This document shows positions 1 to 7,153 of a DNA stretch of 64,000 nt, one piece after another; position 1 is the first letter of the stretch, and each line of letters opens with the position of its first letter. Both the position numbers and the translations under genes were made by a program. Origin of the DNA: Verrucomicrobium sp. (lineage in GTDB: Bacteria > Verrucomicrobiota > Verrucomicrobiia > Methylacidiphilales > UBA1321); assembly GCA_017849585.1 (NCBI GenBank), contig JAFIGT010000017.1, positions 124,001 to 188,000 of the forward strand. Reading direction: 5' to 3'. The notes below the pieces were generated by a model. That model did no database searches. It saw nothing but the letters and a program-made list of their open reading frames with translations, and had not been told where the DNA came from.

Positions 1-1802
1 ACCGTCGTGGGCACGAGAAACGCCACCTGCTTGCCGTCCATCACCGCCTTGAACGTCGCGCGGATTGCCACCTCCGTCTTGCCGAAACCGACATCGCCGC
101 AAATCAGACGATCCATCGGCTTGCGCTTTTCCATGTCGCGCTTCGCATCAGCAATGGCAGTCAGCTGATCACGTGTCTCCTCGTAGAAGAACGCTTCCTC
201 GAATTCATTCTGCCACGGCGTGTCCGGATTGAACGCATGGCCGGGCACGCTCTCGCGTTCGGCCTGCACGCGGAGGAGTTCCGCCGCGTAGTCCATCACG
301 GCTTTGCGCGCCGACGATTTCGCCCGTTCCCAACGCGCGCCACCGAGCACGTCGAGCGGCGGATTCTTCTTTCCGACACCAATATACTTTGAGACGAGAT
401 AAGCCTGCTCGACCGGCACGTAGAGCCGACTCTGCTCGGCGAACTCGAGAACAAGCACCTCGACCGGTTCCGCCGGGGCGCTCGTGGGAGCCGCGTCGGC
501 CGTGCGGCCCAGCGACTCCGCAGGCAGGGTCTGCAGTCCGCGATAAAACGCGATGCCATGGTGCAGGTGCACGACGTAATCGCCTTCCTGAATGTCACTG
601 AAATCGAGCGCCTGCGAGCGGCCCCGCATCGCGACGAGCCGCTCCTGCTTGCGCAGCGCGCGCATGGTCTGGTAGCGGCCGAAGATCTCCGCATCGCTGA
701 GAATGACGAGTTTTCCAGCGGGCCAGACGAATCCGCGCAGAAGCGGACGCAGGACAAAACGGAGTGGTTCGGTGGGGAGATTTTCCTCCTGGATAATCTC
801 GATCAGCCGCTTTTGTTCGCCCTCGTTATTGCAGAAAACCGCGATCTCCCACTTTTCCGAAAGCCAGTCGCGCAAATGATCGAGGAACAAATCGCGGCGC
901 TGTTCCTGCAGGATGAAATCGCCGATCGGCGCATGCAAAAAGTCGTGCGCGAAACATTCCAGATCGACCACGGCCACGTCGTCTTTGACCGGGTCCGCAG
1001 TGGCTTGCACGCTGTCATCATCGAGCGCGAAGCGCACCGTTCCCTTCGGCAAATAATCGGCCAGCGTGGCCGATCCGCCCGAGGCGGCCTGCAGCGGCGC
1101 GAGGCTCACCGTCACCTCCAACAAGTCGCGAACCGAGCGTTGCGCCACGGCGTCGAATTCCCGCAATGAGACAATCTCGTCCCCCATCCACTCGCTGCGC
1201 ACCGGCAGGGGCGCGTGCCACGAGAAGAAGTCAACCACCGCGCCGCGGACGCTGAAGGTCCCGCGCATCGTCACTTCCGCTTCGCGCTGGTAACCCGCCT
1301 CGCCGAGCTGGGCGAGCCACTTTTCGCGGTTCAGCTCCTGATGTACCGCGAGGGTCAGGCGCGATTCGGAGAGCACCTCCGGCTTTGGGATCGGCTGCGC
1401 GACGGCGGTGGCGGTGGAAAGGATCAGCCCGGCATAGGCACCGTTGAGTTTTTCCAATACGGCGAGTCGCTCGGCGGCGATTTCCTCGTCGGGCAAGGCC
1501 TCGCCCACGACTGGCTCGGTCTGGGGAAAAAAGAGGAAGGGGACGCCCCACGCTTCGAGGTCGTTGGCCAGTTCCTCCTGCGCGCGGACATTTTTGACCA
1601 CGACCAGCTTCGGCACCTTGGCCAGCGAGCGGTCGCAATTGGCGGCGGCAAGAACGAACGCCTGCGCGGCAGCGGGAATTCCGGCGAGGGAATAGAGATC
1701 GCAGGCAGTGCCGGTCCACACTCCACGCGTCCACCATGACGCACAGAGGCGGTCGAAAGCATCGGAAGGAGCAGCTCGTTTTTTACCCACAGCAACCAGC
1801 AT
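1..1802 (-). CDS. mfd: Transcription-repair coupling factor Mfd (5' part, runs off the window)
   Basis: Mfd is a DNA translocase that removes RNA polymerase stalled at lesions and recruits UvrA for nucleotide excision repair. The first 600 codons are present; the C-terminal part lies beyond base 1. The ATG at 1802 gives a UvrB-like N-terminal module. A CarD-like RNA-polymerase-interacting segment (GDYVVHLHHGIAFYRG) follows around residues 400-430. The translocase Walker A motif GDVGFGKTE sits at residues 569-577, preceded by MDRLICG. The position of Walker A fits the family. uvrA, its partner in the pathway, is also in this window at 20.7-23.6 kb but is not linked. Identity is very secure; only the exact start is inferred. 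Confidence 0.96.
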   Translation of the reverse strand, partial: MLVAVGKKRAAPSDAFDRLCASWWTRGVWTGTACDLYSLAGIPAAAQAFVLAAANCDRSLAKVPKLVVVKNVRAQEELANDLEAWGVPFLFFPQTEPVVGEALPDEEIAAERLAVLEKLNGAYAGLILSTATAVAQPIPKPEVLSESRLTLAVHQELNREKWLAQLGEAGYQREAEVTMRGTFSVRGAVVDFFSWHAPLPVRSEWMGDEIVSLREFDAVAQRSVRDLLEVTVSLAPLQAASGGSATLADYLPKGTVRFALDDDSVQATADPVKDDVAVVDLECFAHDFLHAPIGDFILQEQRRDLFLDHLRDWLSEKWEIAVFCNNEGEQKRLIEIIQEENLPTEPLRFVLRPLLRGFVWPAGKLVILSDAEIFGRYQTMRALRKQERLVAMRGRSQALDFSDIQEGDYVVHLHHGIAFYRGLQTLPAESLGRTADAAPTSAPAEPVEVLVLEFAEQSRLYVPVEQAYLVSKYIGVGKKNPPLDVLGGARWERAKSSARKAVMDYAAELLRVQAERESVPGHAFNPDTPWQNEFEEAFFYEETRDQLTAIADAKRDMEKRKPMDRLICGDVGFGKTEVAIRATFKAVMDGKQVAFLVPTT

Positions 1803-1899
1803 GACGCTGAATCTTCAGGCTAGCGCAGGTGTAGGGGGTTGTCGAGTGGACAGGGCGCGAGGCGAGAAGCCACCACTCCCAAAGACTTACAGATCTCTT

Positions 1900-1966
1900 G
1901 TAGGACGGGACTGTGCCCCGTCGCGGCAATGCCGTGCGCTAACACTTCACAGAACCGCCACAACGC
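1900..1966 (+). repeat. Dispersed repeat family B, copy 1
   Basis: This roughly 67-bp stretch just upstream of mfd recurs in inverted orientation at 54779-54845. Shared blocks include CGGGAC, ATGCCGTG, GCTAACACTTCAC and ACAACGC, in the same order. It contains short GC-rich complementary stretches (gggac/gtcc-type) that could form a hairpin. No coding function is evident. Confidence 0.65.
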
Positions 1967-1988
1967 AGAGACCTCAAGAAGGGTGTTC

Positions 1989-2282
1989 TTAACTTACCCA
2001 CGACTCCATGAAGGCCTGACGCTTGACCGGGTTGAACTCGATGAAGCGGTAGGTGGCCACGCCGTTGAGCTTGTACGGATCTTGATCGACGAAGGCCTGG
2101 ACCGCTTCGAGCGATTCCGCGCGGGCGATCAAAACGCCGCCGACGCGGGGGTTTTGCGGGCCGGACATCAGGAGCAGACCTGAGTCATAGCCGCCCTGGA
2201 GGAATTCGCGGTGCGCCGGAACCACCGGTTCAACCTTTTCAAAGGGCACGCTGAAGAGGATCTCGACGACAAAATGTTTCAT
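1989..2282 (-). CDS. YciI-like protein
   Basis: A 97-residue protein of the YciI/YCII (dimeric alpha+beta barrel) type. Visible features are an N-terminal strand MKHFVVEILF, His24 in the PAHREFL segment, SGP at 40-42 followed by a GG turn, and a DPY motif at 69-71 leading into a final YRFIEF strand. His and Asp form the putative active site in family members, but the substrate is unknown in most. The ATG at 2282 begins exactly at the domain; an upstream in-frame ATG at 2333 would only add a 17-residue extension of poor quality. It stands alone, between mfd and a small ORF. Confidence 0.8.
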   Translation of the reverse strand: MKHFVVEILFSVPFEKVEPVVPAHREFLQGGYDSGLLLMSGPQNPRVGGVLIARAESLEAVQAFVDQDPYKLNGVATYRFIEFNPVKRQAFMESWVS

Positions 2283-2433
2283 AGTGCCATCACTCTGTAA
2301 AAATTTGCCGCTGGAAACAATCTTTTGTCGCATGAACGCGGAAATCGGGCGTCTATTTGAGGTAGAAAACTCCGCTCAAAAATAAATCGCAAAACTCACT
2401 TCAGAGCTATCATCCCGAGACGATAAATTAGGC

Positions 2434-2595
2434 ATGGAAACGAATGTGCTACTCGCCGCGGTCCTCGTCCCGGCCGCCCTTTCTGCCACGGCCTACGGCG
2501 TCCAGCTCAGCTGGCATGCGCTGACGGACAGCCCCGAGGAGAAATGGCGCAAGCGGTACATGAAATCCCTCATTCGACTTTATACCAATTACTAA
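2434..2595 (+). CDS. Small single-pass membrane protein, 53 aa
   Basis: A 53-residue ORF starting METNVLLAAVLVPAALSATA. A hydrophobic stretch at about residues 4-24 is followed by a charged segment (EEKWRKRYMK) and a short tyrosine-rich tail. It looks like a one-helix membrane protein. I do not recognise a family. Support comes from a strong intrinsic terminator 45 bases after the stop and from the membrane-protein-like composition. There is no clear Shine-Dalgarno sequence. Confidence 0.5.
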   Translation: METNVLLAAVLVPAALSATAYGVQLSWHALTDSPEEKWRKRYMKSLIRLYTNY

Positions 2596-2639
2596 ACCAT
2601 CGAACTTACAAAAGATACTTTCCGAACGCGTCGGATCCT

Positions 2640-2684
2640 GCGCAGGGGCTGTTTCCTGGTTTCCAGCCCCTGCGCTCTTTTTTT
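2640..2684 (+). terminator. Intrinsic terminator after the 53-aa gene
   Basis: A perfect 12-bp stem (GCGCAGGGGCTG at 2640-2651 with CAGCCCCTGCGC at 2664-2675) is followed by TCTTTTTTT. The geometry is classical for a rho-independent terminator of plus-strand transcripts. Confidence 0.85.
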
Positions 2685-3045
2685 GCACTGTAACGCTGCA
2701 TCCACAAGACGGCCCCCCCCATGAAGCGGTTCGCGTGAGAAGCTGCGGGACATTTTCTCCGGTTTAGGGCATCATCGAGGCTGCGACAGGGCCTCCAATT
2801 GCGCCGGTTTATGAGTTATTGGCATTCCGACACCAATAACCTGTGAACAACGGATGATAATTTCTTCATAAACGGCACTTCTTTCCGAAACTGGGGAGTT
2901 ATTAGACGGTTAATGAAGATTTATTTATTTAACAACCTATTCTATTTAGAACGAGTTAGACTCGATCGGCTGAGTTACTCACACGAATAAGAAGATGAAT
3001 TAAACGGTTGTTTTTTTAGAAAATAACTATAACTATCCATTCCGT
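2685..3045. other. AT-rich non-coding region upstream of dnaN
   Basis: This 361-base gap has no convincing gene. It starts with a one-armed piece of repeat family A (2691-2704). An 8-bp inverted repeat follows (GTTATTGG 2815-2822 / CCAATAAC 2833-2840), then a run of AT-rich sequence from about 2860. A DnaA-box-like 9-mer, TTGTTCACA on the minus strand (2842-2850), has one mismatch to TTWTNCACA. A TATAAC hexamer at 3028-3033 lies 12 bases before the dnaN ATG and may be its -10 box. An origin function is possible but not shown. Confidence 0.5.
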
Positions 3046-4140
3046 ATGAAATGCGTCCTCGGAAAAGAAGCGCTGTTGAACGGTCTTCAACTCGTTCAAA
3101 ACGTTGTAACCACCCGTACTACGCTCCCGATCTTGAGTAATGCCCTGCTCACCGCGAGCGATGGCAAACTCGTCATCTCGACCACCGATCTTGATACCGG
3201 CATCCGAGCCACGATTGAAGCTGAGGTACTCAAGGCCGGTTCCACGACCATTCCTGCGCGCCGACTTTTCAGCATCATCCGTGAACTTCCGGCCAGCGAA
3301 CTGGTTCTCGATGTCGATGCGAAACACAGCGCCACGATTACATCCGGTCCCTCTTTCTTCCGCGTCATGGGCTTGCCCGAGGAAGATTTCCCTGCTTTCC
3401 CCAAGGCGGAAGGTGCCAAGCTCTTCAAGCTGACTCAGGGTTCCTTCAAGGAAATGCTGAAGCGCACGGCTTATGCGATTTCCACGGATGAAAGCCGCTA
3501 TGTGCTCAACGGCGTGTTGCTCTCCTTCAAGGATGGCAAGCTCGTTGTCGTCGCGACCGATGGCCGCCGTCTGGCGCTCGTCGAACAGGAACTCGAATTT
3601 CCCAAGAGCAGCGAAGCTGAAGTCATCCTACCCACAAAAGCGGTGCAGGAACTTCTCCGCATTCTCAAGGGCGAAGAGCCGCTCCAGATCACCCTTTCCG
3701 ATAATCAGATCGGGTTCGACATGGGCAGCGTCTATCTCGTCTCCAAGCTCATCGAAGGCAACTACCCGAACTACAAGCAGGTGGTGCCGACGGAAGCGAA
3801 GGAACGGATCACCCTCGAGCGCGAGATTTTCCTCAATGCCGTCCATCGCGTGGCGTTGCTCTCGAGCGAAAAATCGAATTCCGTCAAACTGATCTTCGGC
3901 AAGAACACCCTCGACATCACGGCCAATACGCCGGAAGTCGGTGAAGCGAAGGAATCCCTCCCGATCAATTACAAGGGCAAGGAATTCACCATCGCGTTCA
4001 ACCCGAACTTCCTCATGGACCCGCTGCGCAACCTCGAGTCCGATACGATCTTCTTCGACTTCATCGACGAGCTCAGCCCCGGCGTCATCAAGTACAACAA
4101 GCCGTTCCTGTACGTGATCATGCCGATGCGCACCGCGTAA
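3046..4140 (+). CDS. dnaN: DNA polymerase III subunit beta (sliding clamp)
   Basis: The beta clamp encircles DNA and tethers polymerase III and repair partners. The 364-residue protein has the usual length and the three clamp domains. Recognisable signatures are TTLPILSN near the N-terminus, the central ATDGRRLA segment, EGNYPNY around residue 240, and the C-terminal YVIMPMR that closes the family. No dnaA or recF is adjacent, unlike the classical origin cluster. There is no Shine-Dalgarno sequence and a short leader is likely. A bidirectional terminator follows. Confidence 0.97.
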   Translation: MKCVLGKEALLNGLQLVQNVVTTRTTLPILSNALLTASDGKLVISTTDLDTGIRATIEAEVLKAGSTTIPARRLFSIIRELPASELVLDVDAKHSATITSGPSFFRVMGLPEEDFPAFPKAEGAKLFKLTQGSFKEMLKRTAYAISTDESRYVLNGVLLSFKDGKLVVVATDGRRLALVEQELEFPKSSEAEVILPTKAVQELLRILKGEEPLQITLSDNQIGFDMGSVYLVSKLIEGNYPNYKQVVPTEAKERITLEREIFLNAVHRVALLSSEKSNSVKLIFGKNTLDITANTPEVGEAKESLPINYKGKEFTIAFNPNFLMDPLRNLESDTIFFDFIDELSPGVIKYNKPFLYVIMPMRTA

Positions 4141-4170
4141 GCGGTGTGCGGCGGTAGTAGCAATCTTCGA

Positions 4171-4210
4171 AAATGAAACGGGCGGGAGTCATCTCCCGCC
4201 CGTTTCATTT
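4171..4210. terminator. Terminator after dnaN
   Basis: A perfect 18-bp inverted repeat (4171-4188 with 4193-4210) encloses a 4-base loop, TCAT. The stem is GC-rich in the middle and flanked by AAAT/ATTT, so it could end transcription in both directions. Confidence 0.85.
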
Positions 4211-4351
4211 TACGCGAAGGAATGGGCACACGTGGCATCGCGGAGACTTATCCGAAAGTGCGCGTCATGTGACCGAAAAGTCGGATTTGATCGGGCAGAT
4301 GTGAGGAAATGGCTTGCACTATTTTGAAAACCGTGTGCTCTAGGCGGCACT

Positions 4352-4456
4352 ATGGGACATTCTAAAGGCCGCGATAATGGTAAAAAACGTGCGAAACGTC
4401 GTCAAAAGGCGGAGCGCTTGTTGTTAGCGAAAATTGAAGCCAAGAAGACTGCGTAA
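4352..4456 (+). CDS. Tiny lysine/arginine-rich protein, 34 aa
   Basis: The ORF encodes 34 residues beginning MGHSKGRDNGKKRAKRRQKA. About 40% of residues are Lys or Arg, with a probable amphipathic helix in the second half (AERLLLAKIEAKK). The composition resembles small ribosome- or nucleic-acid-binding proteins such as the bacterial Thx type, but I cannot assign a family. It has its own terminator at 4521-4558, which supports a real short transcription unit. It is too short for routine gene callers. Confidence 0.6.
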   Translation: MGHSKGRDNGKKRAKRRQKAERLLLAKIEAKKTA

Positions 4457-4520
4457 TTTAACGCAGTAATGAGGCGTTGGGCTTCGGCGGTTCGCCGGGC
4501 TGCGCGTCCTCGGCTTCCGT

Positions 4521-4558
4521 AAAGGCGGCACATCTCACCGATGTGTCGCCTTTCTTTT
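4521..4558 (+). terminator. Intrinsic terminator after the 34-aa gene
   Basis: A 14-bp stem with one G-U pair (4521-4534 with 4540-4553) and a 5-base loop is followed by CTTTTG. It lies between the end of the 34-aa gene and the convergent MFS gene. Confidence 0.8.
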
Positions 4559-4569
4559 GTGCTACGAGA

Positions 4570-5868
4570 TCACGCGGGCTTTTTCACCTTCCACAGGACC
4601 AGAACGGCAAAGAGGGCGAGACAGACAGCGATAACGTAGAGTCCGCCGGAACTACTTTGAGTGGCGTCGGTGATGGCACCGATCATGTAGGGACTGACGA
4701 AGCCGGCGAGATTGCCGAAGGAGTTGATCACCGCGATGCCCGCAGCGGCGGCGGTGCCCCCGAGGAATGCGGTGGGTAGGGTCCAGAAGAGAGGCATCAT
4801 GGTGAGTACGCCGACGGTGGCAAGGGTGAGGGCGGCCATGCCGAAGACAACATTGTGGGCGAAGATGCCACAGAGGATTAATCCCGCACTTCCGGCGAAG
4901 GCGCTCGCGGCGAGGTAGCGACGATGAGTGCCGTTTTTGTCGGCAATTTTGCTAAAGAGCACCATGCTCACGGCGGCGATGCCGTAGGGGATCATGCTGA
5001 GTAGGCCGATATTGAAAACGTCTTTCACGCCAGTGTCCTTGATGATTTGCGGCAGCCAGAAGCTGATGCCATAGAGGCCCATGATGAAGAGGAAGTAGAG
5101 GAGGCTGAGAAACCAGATGCGGCGGTCGCCAAAGACCTGCATCGTGGTGAGGTGCACGTGCTGCTTCGCGCCTTCGGCGATGCGGTAATCGAGCAGCGCC
5201 TTTTCCTCGGCAGTAAGCCATTTTGCATCGTCTATGCGGTTATCGAGGCAGGCGAGCACGACCAAACCCATCACCACCGAGGGCATCCCCTCAAGCAGGA
5301 AGAGCCATTGCCAGCCGTTCCAGCCATTGACGTTGTGGAAATTCTGGATGATCCAGCCGGAGACCGGACTGCCGATGACGCCGGAGAGGGCAATGGCGGT
5401 CATGAAGAGCGCTCCGATCTGCGCCCGGATCTTCGGTGGGAACCAGTAGGTGAAATAGAGGATCACGCCGGGGAAGAATCCGGACTCCGCGATGCCTAGG
5501 AAGAAGCGCAGGACGTAAAATTCCATGGGCGTTTTCACGAACATGGTACAGACCGAGAGCAGACCCCAGATGATCATGATGGTGGCGATCCAGGGCCGGG
5601 CGCCGACCTTGTGCAGCATGATGTTGCTTGGGACTTCGAAGAGGAAATAACCGATGAAGAAGATACCCGCGCCCAGGCCGTAGATGGTGTCGCTCCACTG
5701 CAAATCGGAGAGCATCTGCAGTTTCGCAAAACCCACGTTCACGCGGTCGAGGTAGGCCACGACGTAGCAGAGAAAGATGACCGGGATGATGCGCCAGATC
5801 ACTTTCGCATAGACGAGGCGTTCGCGTTCCGCAGTGAATTCAGGATGGGGTGTTTGGCCGGTGGACAT
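4570..5868 (-). CDS. MFS transporter, anion:cation symporter family
   Basis: A 432-residue major facilitator with about 12 membrane helices. The N-terminal half carries YLDRVNVGFAKLQM, a hallmark of the ACS subfamily, which includes tartrate, phthalate, hexuronate and rhamnose-type carriers. A second feature is ESGFFPGVILYFTYWFP. These carriers take up organic anions, often sugar acids, with protons or sodium. The substrate cannot be read from sequence and no catabolic operon surrounds it. It converges with the 34-aa gene. Confidence 0.88.
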   Translation of the reverse strand: MSTGQTPHPEFTAERERLVYAKVIWRIIPVIFLCYVVAYLDRVNVGFAKLQMLSDLQWSDTIYGLGAGIFFIGYFLFEVPSNIMLHKVGARPWIATIMIIWGLLSVCTMFVKTPMEFYVLRFFLGIAESGFFPGVILYFTYWFPPKIRAQIGALFMTAIALSGVIGSPVSGWIIQNFHNVNGWNGWQWLFLLEGMPSVVMGLVVLACLDNRIDDAKWLTAEEKALLDYRIAEGAKQHVHLTTMQVFGDRRIWFLSLLYFLFIMGLYGISFWLPQIIKDTGVKDVFNIGLLSMIPYGIAAVSMVLFSKIADKNGTHRRYLAASAFAGSAGLILCGIFAHNVVFGMAALTLATVGVLTMMPLFWTLPTAFLGGTAAAAGIAVINSFGNLAGFVSPYMIGAITDATQSSSGGLYVIAVCLALFAVLVLWKVKKPA

Positions 5869-5943
5869 AATTTTATGGTTTGGATTGAAAAGTGCGGTGA
5901 CACGATACGGTCGCTATCCATCGGGGAATTTCAGGGTGTGCCG

Positions 5944-6228
5944 TTACGCATAGATGGGATGCGACGCGGCCACGGACCGGGTTCGTGCGGGCCGTAGAGA
6001 AGCACTATGGCTCATGATGGCGAAGAGTTCCAATACGGCTTGAGTGAGGTCCGGAGCATGGGATTGATCGGCCAGGGCGGCGAGATTGGCCAAGGTGCCG
6101 TAATTAATCCGCTGGGTGCGGGCCTCCTCCAGTGCAGAGAGAACGAGGGGGTGATCGGGAAAATAGCTTTGAAAGACGCCGAGGGTTTGGGGCGATACGG
6201 AGGGGGCGTAGCGATTCGAGGTTTCCAT
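5944..6228 (-). CDS. Hypothetical protein, 94 aa
   Basis: The reading frame starts with METSNRYAPS at an ATG preceded by an AGGA Shine-Dalgarno-like element. It encodes a mostly helical, soluble 94-residue protein with a basic tail. I do not recognise a family. The frame is open further upstream, but that part has low-quality composition and the ATG at 6228 is preferred. It lies upstream of the MFS gene on the same strand, with a 75-base gap. Confidence 0.5.
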   Translation of the reverse strand: METSNRYAPSVSPQTLGVFQSYFPDHPLVLSALEEARTQRINYGTLANLAALADQSHAPDLTQAVLELFAIMSHSASLRPARTRSVAASHPIYA

Positions 6229-6503
6229 GGGTTCCTGCAAGGTCTGGGGGTTAAAAGGAGTAATCGGAACGAACCGCTCAAAAAGTGAGAATCGGTCTGC
6301 AGCCAGCACCGGCGCTTGCGGAGGAATGTGGCTGGGGGGACTGCTCGATCGAATTACGAATGGGCAGGAAGGCAGGGGATCATCCACATGGAGGATGTTT
6401 CTCCCGGCAGTATGAGCCCATCCACGTTTTTTTCGTGGTGGCTCCGAGAAGAACTCCAACCGGAGTTCCACCCGTGGCGAAGTGGTGCAGGGAGATTGCT
6501 GGC

Positions 6504-7043
6504 TTATTGCGCGGGAAGCTTCGCAGCGATGATTTGGCTCACAGCCAACGGCTGGGCGGCATTGGCCGGATTGATTTTGACGTTTACCACCCACAGGGTG
6601 GGCGAAGGAGTCCCGGAAACCGATACGTTACCCATCACATTGACCCGCGCTTCGTTTTTAATGGAATCGATGGTGATGTCGCTCGGGTCGAGCTTCTTGA
6701 TCACAGCCAGGGTTTCCACATGGCCCGCCTTTGCCGCTTGGCAATGTTGGCGCAGTGTGTCGAAGTAGGTGACTTTGTCCTTCAGGAATTCCAGATTGCT
6801 CTCATCCCCGCTCTCGGTGGCGATGATGGCCGGGAGTACGGATCGGACGAACGTCTCGATCTGCTTGACCTGTCCGGAACGCTGGGAATTGCCCACGGTG
6901 ACGGGCGTACTGGCGGGGGCGGAGGTGGTGGTGGGGCTGGCTGGACTGGTGGACGTACCGGGCTGCTTCATGCCGCCGCCATTACCAGCCAGGCTGGTTG
7001 ATATTAAGATGATGAATAGAAAAGGGGATAAAACGACTTTCAT
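6504..7043 (-). CDS. Secreted/periplasmic hypothetical protein
   Basis: 179 residues. The N-terminal MKVVLSPFLFIILISTSLAG is a typical Sec signal peptide, cleaved after about residue 19. A Ser/Thr/Pro-rich linker follows (residues ~28-48), then a compact domain of about 130 residues ending in SQIIAAKLPAQ. No known domain is recognised. It is divergent from the HpnN-like exporter gene at 7154, with a 110-base shared intergenic region. Confidence 0.65.
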   Translation of the reverse strand: MKVVLSPFLFIILISTSLAGNGGGMKQPGTSTSPASPTTTSAPASTPVTVGNSQRSGQVKQIETFVRSVLPAIIATESGDESNLEFLKDKVTYFDTLRQHCQAAKAGHVETLAVIKKLDPSDITIDSIKNEARVNVMGNVSVSGTPSPTLWVVNVKINPANAAQPLAVSQIIAAKLPAQ

Positions 7044-7112
7044 GGACAGCCCTTAGGCATAGACCATGCCAACTATTAAAGCAAGCCAGCGCGAATAGTC
7101 TCGCTGCTTGGT

Positions 7113-7141
7113 GATTGCAAAGTTTGTAATACCGCTATAAT
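7113..7141 (+). promoter_or_regulatory. Probable promoter of the HpnN-like gene
   Basis: A perfect TATAAT at 7136-7141 lies 12 bases before the ATG at 7154. A weak -35 (GATTGC, 7113-7118) is spaced by 17 bases. Transcription would start within about 5 bases of the start codon, implying a leaderless or near-leaderless mRNA. Confidence 0.5.
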
Positions 7142-7153
7142 TCAAAGATTCGC

